Below, piece by piece: positions 1-13,089 of a stretch of 64,000 nt of DNA. The translations under genes and the position numbers were made by a program. Source of the DNA: Xylaria sp. FL1777 (lineage: Eukaryota; Ascomycota; Sordariomycetes; Xylariales; Xylariaceae); NCBI GenBank assembly GCA_022578965.1, contig MU400602.1, forward strand, positions 1 through 64,000, written 5' to 3'. Each line of letters starts with the position of its first letter. Positions within the stretch are counted from its first letter, which is position 1. Below the pieces are notes generated by a model. It was not told the DNA's origin, made no database searches, and worked only from the letters and a program-made list of their open reading frames with translations.

Positions 1-107
1 GCTATTATAATTAATTAATAATTATTTAATTAGTACTTTAAAACTAAAAAAACTAAAAAAAACAAAAAAAAATACTTAAAAAAGTATTAAATAAAAATTT
101 AAGCAAA
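1..107 (+). mobile_element. Element F, first part (family III Gypsy, cut by element A)
   Basis: This is a fragment of the internal region of a family III Ty3/Gypsy element that begins outside the window. It matches element D from about 10207 and element E from about 54950 closely, differing mostly by C/T and G/A exchanges. The match stops at the duplicated GCAAA (103-107) where the LTR of element A begins. It resumes after the second copy (ACAAA, 23501-23505). It therefore belongs to the same copy as 23506-25430. It is non-coding in its present state. Confidence 0.9.
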
Positions 108-314
108 TAATACAAACTAGAAAAAGGACTTTATATTTATAAGGTTTAGCTATAGTAGTATTTTTACTGTAGCTATAGTAGCTTAGCTAAATAGCTATAT
201 AAAGTTTTATGCTTAAAGCAATTATTACTGTAATTGCTTATAAAGCTTCCTCTTTTTAATTTACATTATACTTTTTATGCTTAATTGCTTTACTACTTAT
301 AGTAAACCTTACTA
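108..314 (+). repeat. 5' LTR of element A
   Basis: 207 bp, matching 23294-23500 and, in reverse, 34421-34627 and 42919-43125. It begins TAATACAAAC and ends CCTTACTA. The least altered copy begins TGATACAAAC, so the standard TG...CA ends are consistent with G-to-A and C-to-T decay. It contains a short imperfect repeat around AGCTATAGTAG. In a live element it would carry the promoter and polyadenylation signals. Confidence 0.95.
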
Positions 315-316
315 AA

Positions 317-331
317 TGGTAAAATAAACCC
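317..331 (+). other. Probable primer-binding site of element A
   Basis: Two bases after the 5' LTR the sequence TGGTAAAATAAACCC begins with TGG, the complement of the CCA end of a tRNA, at the position expected for a reverse-transcription primer site. Element B has TAGTAAGGTAAGCCC at the same place (42902-42916, - strand). The original was probably a TGGTAAGG-type site. The tRNA used was not identified. Confidence 0.55.
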
Positions 332-3300
332 TGTAATTAAAACTTTATACTTTAGTTTTTTTTTTTTGCCGGCAAATTATATACGCAGGATATAGTATAG
401 CTTTTTTACTTACATAGTTTACTATTATTTTATTTAAATTAGTTCTTATAACATTTAAACCTTTTTTAGCAAGCTTACGTAATATAAATAAAGTTTAGCT
501 CTTATATTATATAAACCTTATTATTTACTTTTTTTAAATTAGTTTTTATAACATTTAAAGCGTTTTTAGCATTTATTTTAACTTTTATTAAAGTTAATCT
601 GCTAAAATTTATGCTACTTATAGTTAATCTGCAAGAATTTATGCTATTTATAAGCGTTAATTATTAATTATTAATTATTAATTATTTATTTATTAGCTAA
701 GTATTTTATATATTTTATACTTGTTAAACAGTTATATTGCTTAAATATTACTATATTTAACTTTGCGTTAACGTTTATAATTATATAACTTTTAGTTCTT
801 AAAACATTAGTTTGCACTATACTTAGCTATTTTTTGCTTGCACTAAGTTTTTTAACACATGTAACACTTAATATATTTTACTTAATTTTATTATATCTGC
901 GTTATATTTAATTGCACCTTTAATTTTAAATTAAATTACTTGCTTTATAAAATTATATAATAATTTAGTAAAGCAGCTAATAAGCAAGTAATATTAACTT
1001 AATTAAGCATAAACCTAGTTAAACTTAAAGAAATTTTCTAAGTTTTATAAACATGTTAATTTGTATTTATTTATACATTTGCACACTTTAACGCATTAAA
1101 TCTTAGTACTACTTTATATATTTATACTTTATACCTTATGTTATTTTTTAATTTATATTATTTACTGCTATTAGCCTTAATAGCAAGCTAAAATAATAAA
1201 CAAAACAATTTACTAAGCAAATATCTTAATAACTTACTTTTAAATTCGCAAATAAGTATTTTGTTAAACTATAAAAGTTTTAAAACTAAGTTTATTATTA
1301 AAAACTTAACACTAAAACTAGCTAAAATAAGCAAAAAACTAGCTAATTTACTAAATTAACCGCTTAAACTTTCTAAAAGCAAAAAACTAACTAACTTATT
1401 AAATTAACCGCTAATATTATATATACTTTATAGTTTATAATTATTATGTTTTATGTTTACTTTTAAGCTAGTTTGTTTTAAAAAAAGAACTTAGAACTTA
1501 TAAACCATAAGTGCTTTTTTGCTAAAAAAAACAGCTAATGTTAATACTAATGCTTTTTTTTCTAATTAAAAAGAAAGTTTATTGCTAACCTTAAAGCAAA
1601 TAAGCAACAATAAAAAAACATAGCAATATTTAACAAATAAGTTAGCTAATTAAAATCAAAAAATAGCTTAAATTGTTTAAAACTAGAAAAAACTAAACAA
1701 AAATGTTTATTATAAGCTAAATCTCCTAAAAACTAATAAAATATTTATTAAAGATTTAAATACTTTAAGTAAGCAAATTAATTATTTTTAAAAAATAATA
1801 AACCAAGTTATTAAAAATAATAATTAAACAAAAAATATATTAAAAGAACTTTTAAACTGCATACTTTATATTTGCAATAATTTAGCACTATTGCTATTAA
1901 AAACATTAATGCTACATTAGCTAGTACTAAAACAACTAGTTTTACTTTAGTTATCTTTGCTTTTACTTTATATAAATGCACTTAGTTTTAAATTATAATT
2001 GTTTTATAAAAACAAAGCAGCTTTATTTTTAATACTTATAATAGCTATATTTATTAAATTAGCAAGCAATTTTTATTAAAAACTACTATAAAAACTATTA
2101 CACTTAATAACTTTTAGTTTAATAAACATTAATTGTTTTTTTGCTTTTTAGTTTAACTTTAATATAGTACTATGTTTATTAATTAAAACTGCTTATTTAA
2201 CGGCTTTTTTAGTAGCACTTTTTGCTTAAATAGTAGCTTTTATGCTTTTTATATTGTTTACTGCAAGCATTACAGCTAATGCAATAATAATAATAGCATT
2301 ACTTATAACAATTAACTTTACTTTTATTTTTAATATAAAAGCTACTACTTTTATACTTGCATAATTAACTATATATAAAGCAGCATTTAAAAACAATAGT
2401 TTTAACTAAAATAAACTATTTAAATTTTTTACTATATACTAGTAGTTTAAAAAAGCAAGAAATTATGCTTTTAATAGTTATAAAAAAAAAACCAAAAAAC
2501 ATATAAACATAAATATAAATATAAATATTAATTTAAACCTAGATAATAACTCCTTAAATAACAACAATAGTAATAATAAAAGCAATAAATAATCTTTTTG
2601 CAAAAATAAAGTTAGCTTGCTTAGTTAAAATAATTATATTAACTAAAGTGCTACCCTTAAAAAAAAATTAACTAGATTTACTATTAGTAAATTAAATAAA
2701 TTAAAACGTTTTAATATTAGCTATTTTAATCCTAATTAAAATAATTTTAAAAATGTTAGCATAGTTATAAATAGCAATAAACTAATTTTTACTAATATTT
2801 ATTGCTTTATAAATTATATTTCTTTGTTTCTTAAGAATTTAAGCACTTATAACTTTAATAAAAAGCAAATATTAAAAATGTTTTAAACCTTATTAAAAAG
2901 TACTGCAATAATATAATAAAATAATAAGTTAACATTAGTTATACATATAAGCTATTATGCTAAAAAATTAAACAAAATACTTAACGAACTTATAATTTAA
3001 TTTGCAATGCTTGCTTTTAAAGCAACTTAATAATTTAATAGCACTAAGCTTACTTTAAAAAACATAGCTTAAAAAAACATAGCAATAATAACTTTTATTT
3101 AAAAAAAGCTATAATATACTAAAGTAATAAAAACCTTAACTAAAAATAATAATAATTAGCAAAGCATAATAGTTTTTATTTAAACTTATATAAATATAAA
3201 CATTAAGCAATACTTTTATACTTTTAAAAAAAAAATCTTTAGCTAAATATATAACTAAAGTTGCTAAAGTAAAGCTAATTTTTATTGCAGCAGCAAAAAA

Positions 3301-5560
3301 AATGTTTTTTTACATATATAAAAAAAAAAAGCAATACATATAATACTAATTGCCTTTGCTTAAAAGTTATAATTATAAGTCCTAAAAAAACAAATATAAG
3401 TATAAATCGAAAAATAAAGATAAGTTTAATAAAAATAGTAAAAACAACAATAATAAGCTTTTATAAAAGAAAAAAAAACGTAAACGCAAATATAATTACA
3501 AGCATTATTAAAATAAATATAATAAGCACAAAAAAAATTGCAACCGAGCTTATTTTATAAACTTTAATTTTAAGTTTATTTTTTTAAGTTTAAAGATTTA
3601 ACCTCTTTTTCTTTAAAAAGCTTAAATAGTATAGCTTTTATAGTAATAAACTATAATAATATATATAAATATTATAAAAAAACTTTTAATTTATTACATA
3701 ACAAAAATTAATATGCTTATAAATATACTAATTGCTTATATAAATAAATTATATTTTAGTTATTTACTGATTTAATAACGCATATATACAAGCGTTATTA
3801 CACTTTGTTTAATTTTTATAATTAGCTGTTTTGCTACTTAAAAACCTGCAATATAAACAAATCATAAGTAAACTCAGCTTTATATTAGCTAAAAATAAGC
3901 ATTTCTGCAAAAATTAAAAGCGTTAAATTTAAAGCTAAGCTAATTATACTTTATATACGCTAAGCACCTTTAGTTACTAATACTTTAAATAACTTATTAA
4001 AATGTTTTAGCGTTAAATACTTATATTTTAAAATAAATGCATATATTAAACCTAATAATAAAAAAGTTTAAATATGCTTAAACATAAATGCATTATAAAG
4101 CATTATTACATGTAAGCTTTTTAATACTTGCAAATATATAATTAAACATTAAAAAAGTTAACAAGCAAAAAAAATCAAAAGCATTAATAAAAGCTGCTTT
4201 TATTACACATTAAAAGCTAAGTTTAAACTTTACTTATTAAAACATAATAATTATAAATTTTTTAAGCTTTTATAAATTAAAAAAAAAGCTTAAGTAGTTA
4301 AAAAAAACATAACACTTTGTTTTTTACTAAGCATTAAGTGTTTAAATCTATAAAGTACAATTATTAATTATAAAAAAGCAAAAGTAATTATAGCTAACAT
4401 AAATAACTTTAAAATTTCATTTTAGGTATACTTACGTGCGCATTTATATATATAAAAAGTTACTTTAGCTTGCAAAATATTTTTTAAGCTTAATGCTATA
4501 ATATAAGCTTTAGCTATATATAAACTTTTGCTTGCTAATTATAACTTTATATTTAAGCTATTTTATAAAAATAGTATAGTTATACTTATTAAGTTTACTA
4601 CTTTTAAAAGTGTAGTTTTAGCTAATTTTTTGCTTTAAATTAAAACTATACTTAAGGGTACTTATGTTAGTACTATTTAAAAGCAATTTTTTAGTAGTAA
4701 AGCTAAAAAAAGATTTTAAAAAGCATGTTTAAAAACAGTTATATTAGCTGTAAGCATTATAGCTATAAGTGCTTTATTTAGCATAATACTTAAAAATACT
4801 AGCGCTAAAACTATTAATGTTACTAGCGCTAGCTTAAATATTACTAATAAAGGCATTTATATCTTTAATAACTTTAAGTTTTTTAATACGTTTTATATAA
4901 ATAAATTAATTAATTTAACTTTTATGCTTAAATAAATTGCTACTAATATATATATTTTTAGCTATAACTTTAACCTTTATATTAATATAACTAATATTAC
5001 TAATGTAATAAATATGCTTAAATAAGCTAATATTTTAACTATTAGCTTAATTACTAATATAGTATATAGCATAATTAAAAAATTAGCTAATTAACTACTA
5101 AAAAAAATAAACAATATAATAAATCTAAACGCGCTAAAACTTAAAATTTGCAAAATTATTTCTACTTTAAGAATTAAAAAACCTAACAAAAAAAACAAAG
5201 TTATATTATTAGCTAGCTATTTCATTTATATTAGCAGAAATATAACAGCAAAAAAAATCTTATAACTAATTAACAAAATTCCTAAAATCTAGCAAAACTA
5301 AAGTATTATTAACATTTTTAAAAATAAACTTATAAAAATACCTTTAATAAATAATTAACAAAAAACCAAGTTAAACAATTAACTTTATTTTTTAAGCATT
5401 TATAACAAAAAAGCTATTAATTTTATTTTTAATTAGCTTTACGTATAAAGTTAAATAAAATAAGTTAATAAACTTACTTTATTTGCGTACTTTACTTTTA
5501 TAGTTTAAATATAAAAGAAAAAAAAACTGCATTTATAACTAGTAATTAACTTGTAAACTT
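332..5560 (+). pseudogene. Decayed gag and 5' pol region of element A
   Basis: About 5.2 kb of AT-rich sequence collinear with element B (about 37690-42900, - strand). It lies where gag and protease should be, but no domain was recognised here. A 91-codon stretch free of stops at 3285-3560 is lysine- and isoleucine-rich. It has no zinc knuckle that can be recognised, and it looks like a chance survivor of decay. The region upstream of reverse transcriptase is long for a Gypsy element, so another product may once have been encoded here. None could be read. Confidence 0.5.
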
Positions 5561-5741
5561 TAAACAAAGTAGCTATTTTAAATAATTATTTTTTGCTTTT
5601 TTAATCTAAAGTTATTTTATTAATTAAAAGAAAAAAGTATATAACTTATATAAACGCAACTTTCTTTTTTTATTAATTTAAAGTACATTTTAATTATTGC
5701 AATAAATTTACTATTATTAGCCTAAAAAATCTTAAATAGTT
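5561..5741 (+). pseudogene. Element A reverse transcriptase, first part (interrupted)
   Basis: The first half of the catalytic part of the dead reverse transcriptase of element A. It is recognised mainly by its position and by collinearity with element B, where the unoccupied insertion site lies at about 37505-37515. The reading stops at the duplication TAGTT (5737-5741), where element C is inserted. It resumes at 20416. It would have copied the element RNA into DNA. Confidence 0.5.
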
Positions 5742-6026
5742 TGTTATACGTTAAGCTATCACAAAAAACAGGGCTTTATCCAAAAAGCTAGAATTATATT
5801 AAAATCTAAGTATAAAAAAAGAAAGAGCTATTCTATAGAGTAATTTGTAAGAAGTAGCTAAGTAGCTAAATTACGGTGTGTGTAGCTAATAAGTAGTCCA
5901 TGCACTAATAGGTGGTTTATGCATATGCATAAACTAGTTTAGCTACATTGGATTGTAGTATAGCCACATTTATTTAGCTACATTAAAACAATAGGCTATA
6001 AGGCTATTGGTTATTATACTGTAACT
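5742..6026 (-). repeat. 3' LTR of element C
   Basis: 285 bp matching 20126-20410. Read on the + strand it begins TGTTATACG and ends GTAACT. It holds a repeated AGTAGCTAAGTAGCT stretch and paired GTAGTCCATGCACTA and GTGGTTTATGCATA units. It keeps more C and G than the right-hand copy, which differs by transitions. Confidence 0.93.
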
Positions 6027-6075
6027 ACTTCCCCCTTAAAGAAAAAAAAGAAGAAAAAAAAGGTAAAAAAAAGAA
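6027..6075 (-). other. Polypurine tract of element C
   Basis: On the - strand the bases next to the LTR read AAGGGGGAAGT, preceded by a long run of pyrimidine-interrupted A/G (the + strand here is CCCCC followed by AAAG-rich tracts). A G-run in a purine tract directly before an LTR is the usual plus-strand DNA priming site and fixes the orientation of C as - strand. The longer A/G-rich run at 6036-6090 is on the + strand and is separate. Confidence 0.5.
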
Positions 6076-6424
6076 AAAAAAAAAACAGCTATTTTTACGC
6101 TTTAAACAGCAAACCTTTTAGCAGCTTTTTAGCTAAAAAAGGAATAACCTTAGGTATTTACTTGCTAGCTTTAATTAAAGCTTTTATGCTATTATGCTAC
6201 TAAGCAAGTTTTTTTACCGCTAAATTAACAGTTTACTACATATTACTATTTTTATGTAAGTTTTGTTCTTTTTTTTTTATTTATTAATAGTATTCATTAA
6301 TTAATTACGATTTCTTTGTTATATTATTTTTTTTTTTGCTATTATTGCTTTATTATTATTAAAATAAAATTTTTTAAACTAGTTATTTTTTGCTGCTTAT
6401 AACTACATTTTTAGTTATATTAGT

Positions 6425-6597
6425 AGTTTTGCAAAGTTAAAGTTAGCATTATAAAAGTTCTTTAAAGCTTAAGCGCTATTTTTAAAGTTTTTAGCAAAAT
6501 ATTACTTATTATCTAAGTTTTATTTTTTTTAATTAATTTAATATTATAGTTTTTTATAATGTAATTAAAACGCCTATACTTTTTTTACTACGAACTC
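6425..6597 (-). pseudogene. Chromodomain of element C integrase
   Basis: The - strand from 6597 downward reads EFVVKKV, then HYKKL.Y.INYK, then the stretch NFKNSA.ALKNFY. This is the chromodomain pattern: an opening acidic beta strand (E-F-x-V-x-x-V), a central YxVxYKG-like strand, and a closing helix N-x-x-A-x-x-L-x-x-F. Two or three stops occur at positions where CAG, CGA or TGG codons would be lost by C-to-T or G-to-A change. Chromodomains at the integrase C-terminus define chromoviruses and bind methylated histone H3 in studied cases. Confidence 0.75.
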
Positions 6598-6689
6598 TTT
6601 TTTACCCTTAGGTTTAACTATTTTTTCTTTTAAGTTTTTAAATACTTATTTTAGTAAAAGGTTATTTAAGTATTTACGTAAGCAATTAG

Positions 6690-7330
6690 CATAATAACAA
6701 TTCGTTAATCTTTAAAAAGCAAGCACTTTAAGCATATAAAAGTTATTATTTTTAAACAAGATCTTAAACTTCTATTATATTATAAAATAGTTTAGTTTAT
6801 TAAAAAGCCTATTTATTTTTTATAATTGTTGTTTTTTAAAAATAAACACATAATTGCTTATATTAAAGTCTAAATTATATTTTAAACAGTTAGCTGCTTA
6901 AGTTATTTTATTTTATGTTTAAGTTAAATATAACTTTATAATATTTATATAATTAGCAATTTTTTATGCTTTGTTTTGCGTTTTTTTTTATAAGTTTTTT
7001 TTTTTCTTAAATAAATTATTAAGTTCTTTTGCAGCTATTTAGTTCTTTTAATTAAAATAAAAAGGCATAAAAAACCCCATTTTTATTTTATAAAATAATA
7101 ATCCTATAAATTCATAAAAAACAAAAGCTTATGCATAATTTATAACAAATAATCTTTTAAACTAGTTATTTTAATAATAGCTTACGTAAAAACATAAGCG
7201 CTAATTTAAATATTTATTTATAATTTCTACTTGTTTTATAAACTTGTAATAACTTACTAAAGCTAATATATGTTTTATGCTTATTAGCTTACATAATTTT
7301 TTTATAAATGTAAATATAAACTAAGGTCCA
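6690..7330 (-). pseudogene. Integrase core and C-terminus of element C
   Basis: The - strand from 7329 reads GP.F (the DxGPQF catalytic block), a helix matching the usual H-P-Q-T-D-G-Q-T-E-x-x-N block in decayed form (EIINKYLN at about 7200), then YA.AFVFYEFIGLLFYKI. The last stretch is a RIP-altered version of the common fungal block with HESTGLSP. The block at 7030-7080 (MGFFMPFYF) corresponds to the G-Y-x-P-R-x-x-F segment that follows. The integrase joins the DNA copy to the host chromosome. Stops and frameshifts make it dead. Confidence 0.78.
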
Positions 7331-8519
7331 CAATTAAATATAATAATTATAAGTATTTTAAACACTTTAAAAAAACCTTTATAATACATTTTAGCTGCAT
7401 TTTCTATAGTTATATATATTATACACAAGATTATTTACACGCGTTTATTTAAATAGTTTACTATTATAAAAGCATTATTATATCTATGTTTGTTTTTAAG
7501 CATTTGCTGAAAATTAATTACTAAGTAGCACTACACTTAGTTAAAAATAAAAAATAGCTTTAGTTTTCCAAAAGTTTTATTACAAAATACTTTCGCTAAA
7601 CAATAGCTTATATAATTAGCTATATAAGTATTACAATTTTTTTTTAGCTTAAACTACTAATAGCATTAAGCTATTAGCTATTATGTTTTAGTTTAATTAA
7701 AGTATATAGTAAGCATTCCTTTATAAGTTTTTTTAATTAGCTAAGTATGCAAAAATAAATAGTTAAAAATTATTAGTTAACCTTTATAAATAATAAAACT
7801 ATCTTTTAATTTCTATAAGTTGTTTTTAAGCGTAACGTTTGCTTTTTGTTAATAAATCGCTATACTAAAGTTTTTATAGTTCTTTTTAAAAATATAATCT
7901 ATTAGTTAAACTTTTTAAAGCACCTTTTTTACGCAAAACAAAAATATATATATAGTTTGTTTGTTTTATGCAATAAAAGTCTAATTAATAAATTAAAACA
8001 ACATTAAATATTAATATGCCTTTTTTTTCTTTTGTTATATATAAAGGTCTTTTTATTTACAAAATAATGCATTAGCTACTATATTATTTTTATTAAGCTA
8101 AAAAGCAATAAAAAAGTTATATTTAAAAAATAAAGTAGCTTATTTAGCTTGTTTTAAGTTAAAATATTACTTTTTGCTAAAATATTTTAATGCTTAATAA
8201 TTAATTATTATTAAAAATAAACTACTACAAGTTTTAATTAGCTTAAGTTGCTATTTTTTCAAAGCTAGCACTACTACTAACATTTCTTTATTATGTATAC
8301 TATAGTTAAGTTTTACGTTTTATATTGTTTTAAAATAAAAGGCTATTAAATATTAAGTATTACTATAACGTTAAAACAGTACGCTAATAGCTACTTTATT
8401 TAATGCGTTAGTTTTTACCTTTATTAATAAATTATAGCTAAAATATTTAAGCATAAATATAAAAATTAAAGCTTTTTTTAGCTATTAAAATGCTTTTTCG
8501 CATTTTTTTGTTTATTTAA
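7331..8519 (-). pseudogene. Integrase leader and RNase H part of element C, first part
   Basis: This lies between the integrase core and the D insertion, where the zinc-binding integrase leader and the end of RNase H belong. No motif was clear enough to place. The right end is the duplication copy ATAGT (8520-8524) at which element D entered. The C sequence resumes after D at 16228. Confidence 0.45.
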
Positions 8520-8524
8520 ATAGT

Positions 8525-9018
8525 TGTTACAAAATTAGCACAAAAGTGGCCTTTAAAGCAGCTTAATGCCTTTATATATACTTTGCACCTCTTTTTTTGC
8601 TAGCTAAAGCTAAAGTTATATAATAACTTATTTAGCTTATTAAGCTTATAGTAATTTAAAGCTTACTAAGTTTACGGTAATTTAAGGCTTATTAAGCTTA
8701 CAGTAATTTAATGCTTATTAAACTTGCAGTAATTTAAGAAAAGTTACTACTTTTTTTACTTTTTTTTTGTTTATATAATTATATATTTTTTATATTTAGT
8801 TACTTATTTAGTTCTAGTTTTTTAGCTATTAATTTTTTATAACTGTTAAATATTAATACATTTATTATTTTTAATTCTTTAAGACCTTTATTAATGCATA
8901 ATAATAAAAGTACTTTAAAAACCTTTTTAACGAACTACTATTAAAGATTTTATTATTACTTGCAAATTAAAACCCTAAAAGCAAACTTATTATATTAGTA
9001 TATAATAAGTTTATTATA
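8525..9018 (+). repeat. 5' LTR of element D
   Basis: 494 bp, starting TGTTACAAAATTAGC and ending TTTATTATA, matching 15730-16222. The second half is shared with the LTRs of E. The first half is unrelated to E except for the first 11 bases. It contains four 26-bp tandem units at about 8642-8738. Confidence 0.95.
8642..8738 (+). repeat. Four 26-bp tandem units in the U3 part of the D LTR
   Basis: Units start at 8642, 8668, 8694 and 8720, each containing AAGCTTACAGTAATTTA or a close variant. The same array is at 15847-15943 in the other LTR. Repeats in this part of an LTR often carry promoter or enhancer sites. That role here is an inference from position. Confidence 0.85.
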
Positions 9019-11829
9019 TTTTAATAGCTTTTTAATTAATAAAACTTAATATATAAAAACAAATATTAGTATAAAAAATTAAGTAATAAGCAATTTATAA
9101 AATAAACTTTTAAAAGTATACTAAAGAAATATTTAAAAAATAAAAATGCTAAATAACATTACATAAATAAACTTTATTTAATAATTAATAAAATTAAATT
9201 TAAGTTATATTACTAAAAATAAAAAGTTAAAAATTAAGTTTAAAGATTTTAAAAACTTTTAAAACTAGCAATATACTAAAACAATAAACTTTAGTACTTT
9301 TATTAGCTATTTTTATTAAAAAAAAAGCAATAACAAAAAAAAAAAAATTAAGCAGTAATAATAAAAAAAAACTAACGTTAATATTAACGTTATAAAGCAA
9401 ATTAGTTGCTTTAACTTAAAAAATAACTTAAATATTAAACGTTATAACTTTTAAACTAGCATAAATACTAATTATAATAATTAAAGCAGCAATAATACTT
9501 GTTATTATAATAATAAATTAAAGCTTTAAACAAATAATTATATTATAATTAATATTAATATTACTATTAGTAAACTTAATGCTTATTTTTATTATTACTA
9601 TACTTAAAGTAATAACTTAAAATAAAAAACTTAACTTTTTATTATTATTATTGTTTTTATTATTAAAATTATTTATAATATTAAAAATATTAAACATTAA
9701 AAGTTTTAAACTTACTACTTTAAAACTTTATAATAAATTTATAAATATAAAAGCCTTTTTAATTTATGTTAAACTTTATTTAAAATAGCACTTTATTACT
9801 ATTATAAAAAAAAACTAAAAAGTAATAATTATTTTATAATTTTTGTTAAAAAAAGTACTAAAATAGTTTTAACTTATTTTAAAAAATTTTTTAAAAGCTA
9901 ATAAGTTAATTAACTTTAAGCTAAAAATAAAAAAAATTTTTAAAAACTACGTTAAGTTTAAAAATTAAATAAAAGCATTATTTAAAAATACTTAAAAAGC
10001 AAAACATATAAAAAAAGCACTTTATTGCTTAAAACAAACAAAAGCAGCAATAAATTATATTATAAAATTTAAATAATTAATAATAATTTTAAGATTACTT
10101 AAGCTTATATTGTTTTATTTATTTTATAGTAAACTTAAAACTTAAATTTAAAATAAACTATATAAAATAAATAAACTAGCAAAAATTAATACGTATATTA
10201 ATATAGCTATTATAATTAATTAATAATTATTTAACTAATATTTTAAAACTAAAAAAATTAAAAAAAACAAAAAAAAAAATACTTAAAAAAGTATTAAATA
10301 AAGATTTAAGCAAATTAGTAAAGTTTAAAAATAATAATTTTAAGATATATTTAAAGTTAAATGTTATAACTACAAAAAAAAAAAAATACTTTTAAAAATA
10401 ATGCTGATTTAAGAAAAAAATAAAAAAAAAAGCTATAAAAAAAGAAAGATTTTTTAACTTAAAAAAAAATATAAGTTATAAAAGTTTAAAATAACAAAAA
10501 ACAATAAAGCAATTTAAAAAATATGTTTTTAAAGCAAAAATATAAAATTATTGTTTTAAGTTAAAACAAAAGTATTATACTAAACAAATTTAAATGCTTT
10601 ATTTATATAAATTAAAATAAATAAGCATGCAAATATTATTTAAAAGCTTTATAATTATTAAAATAAATTATAAAAAAATATATTTGCTATATAAATAATT
10701 AAAGTTATTTAATATATAATTTAAAAAAATAGTTTAATTAAAAATAGCAAACAATAAAAAATAATAAATTAATATAATTAGCAAACTTATAAAACTATAA
10801 AAACTTTAAACTATTAAAGCTTAAAATATAGCTTAAAAAAAAATTATATTTAAAAAAATAAAACTATAACTATAAATAGTATAATTATTAAACTAATTAT
10901 AAACTGCTAAAACATTTAATTGCTAAATAAACTTAAAAAAACAAAACTTATAAAACTTTAAAGCAAAAACAAATAAAATTAAAAGCTATAAAAAATACTA
11001 TAAAAAAAAAACTAATAAAAATAAATAAAGTATTTTTATAGCTTAAACTGCTTTAAATATAATAAAATAAAAAAGCATTAATAGTTAGCATAAAAACTAA
11101 TATGTTTTAAAAACTAGAGCTAATAATTTAACTAATTGCTAAAAGTTATTATTATAATAAAACTATAATAAAAAACAATAATAATATTTTATGCTTAAAA
11201 AATTTAAAACATAATAAAGTATTATAAAATTGCTATATAGTATATTATTATTATTAATATTTATTTAATAAATTAAAAAATAATTAGTTTTTTAAATAAA
11301 TTGCAAAAATAAAAATATAAAACTTTTATAAATTAAAATAGTTAATTATAACTATAATTTATTATAAAAATTTACAAAAATTTATAACATTTAAAAAGAA
11401 TTTTAATTATATTTATAATATTATTTTAAAGAAATATAAAAATAACTGCTATAAATATTACTAGCTAATTAAAGCATAATTATATTAAAAAATAATTACT
11501 AAAAGTAAAAAAGCTTAAAAACTGCAATTTAAAGCTTAACTAGAAGCAAAAACAAAACAAAGCGTAATAATATCTAAAGTATAAAATAAAACAAGCATTT
11601 AAATATTTTATAAAAAAAAATTAAAAAACAAAATAAGCATTTGTTAAAAAAGCAGTAAATAGCTAAAAAAACTAAAGCTTTATATAAAGTTTAATATAAT
11701 AACTAAAAAAATTAATTCGAAGTTAAACTTATATATTAAAAAAAAAATATAATACTTTAATTAATTTAAAAGTATAAGCTAATATAATTTTATTTAAAAT
11801 AACAAAACAAAATAAAATTTCTTAAAAAT
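9019..11829 (+). pseudogene. Decayed gag region of element D
   Basis: About 2.8 kb of strongly A-rich sequence between the LTR and the protease, collinear with 53763-56589 in E. Part of it (from 10207) is also present in F. It lies where the coat protein gene belongs. No zinc knuckle could be placed with confidence, because cysteine and arginine codons are the first lost in this kind of decay. Confidence 0.6.
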
Positions 11830-12040
11830 ATAAGCAAAAATCTTAAAAAATTAAAAGATTTAATAAAAGCACTTTTAGTTATAATAATAGTTATATACTT
11901 AAAAAAACTAAACTTTTTAATATATTTATATAAAAACATAAAAAACAAATTATATTAAATATTACTAATATATTTAATTATAATATTATTTTAGAAATAC
12001 TATAGCTAAAAACTAGCAATTTTTTAATTTAATAAAAAGC
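11830..12040 (+). pseudogene. Protease end of element D
   Basis: The + strand reads FNYNIIL, then glutamate, then a decayed tryptophan-leucine block. This is the degraded form of the closing retropepsin motif (D-x-I-L-G-x-x-W-L) found just upstream of Gypsy reverse transcriptases. The matching place in E (about 56721-56760) keeps ILG intact, and F has the same block near 25170. The catalytic D-S/T-G site could not be placed. Confidence 0.6.
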
Positions 12041-12419
12041 AAAAACTATTAATTAAAAAAGTAAAAAATAAAGCAAAAAAATCAAAAAAATTGCAAAAGA
12101 AATTTTAAATAAAATACTAAAAGTATATTATAAATTTTATAAACTATTCAAAAAAAGAAAAAAAAAAGAACTTCTTAAACATAATTTATAAGATTATTAT
12201 ATTTTTATTAAAAAAGAATATTAACTAAAGCTTTATTAAGTATATTATATAAGCTTAAACAAAACAAACGCTTTATAAAAATATATTTAAAAAAATCTAG
12301 CAAAAGGATTTCTAAAAGAATTTTAGTTATTTGCTAAATACTTTATAGTGCTAATACTTAAAAAAAAAAATAAAAAACAACTAATTAATAAAAAAAAAAA
12401 ACTAGTATAACAAATAATA

Positions 12420-13020
12420 GTTAATTACTAATTATTAAACATAATTATTATTATAAATAAATATTTTTTTATTTTGTTAATAATTATAAAAAAAAACATT
12501 AGCTAAGCAAAATAGTTTATAATAATTAATATTTTAAATAAATATTATGCTATTAAAATAGCTAAAGAAAAAAAATAAAAAACTGCTATATAAACAATAT
12601 ATAAACTATATAAGTATATAATTATGCTATAAAAACTATAAAACATATTAGCTAGCTTTTAATATATAATAATAACGATTTTACAGAAGTTTTTAAATAA
12701 GTTTATATTTATTTACTTAAATAATATCTTAATTTACTTTAAAACACTAAAAAAACATAAAAAATATATAACTTAAGTATTAAAAACACTTAAACAAGCA
12801 AAATTATAATTTAACATAAAAAAGTATATATAGTATATATAAAAAATCAACTTTTTAAGATTTATAATTATTTTAAAACAAATATAAATTTAATAGTTAA
12901 AAATTAATATAGTACAAAATTAAAAAATATTTAACTTAGCTATTGTTATAAATATATAATAAGCATTAAGATTTTTAAACTATGTTTAAATATTAATTTA
13001 AAACTTTAAAAAAATAGCAT
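12420..13020 (+). pseudogene. Reverse transcriptase of element D
   Basis: The catalytic box reads FIYLNNILIYF, with YLNN at 12714-12725. It is the Y-x-D-D box with both aspartates turned to asparagine, as G-to-A change of GAT gives. Before it are the KTAF-like and ASFQ-like blocks. After it come TLKKH and a lysine-rich stretch as in Gypsy enzymes. Stops in several places rule out function. Confidence 0.88.
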
Positions 13021-13089
13021 TTTACTTTATAAAGTATATAAAGAAAAAATACAAAAAAAAATCTTTTTTAATTTTAAAGAAAGCTTAAA

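Noticed and set aside
3285..3560. 91-codon stretch in element A as a possible gene
   Set aside because: It lies inside the decayed 5' region of a Gypsy element, has no recognised domain, and has no independent support as a gene.
8642..8738. Regularly spaced repeats as a CRISPR array
   Set aside because: The 26-bp units are directly joined with no unique spacers, and they lie in an LTR present twice.
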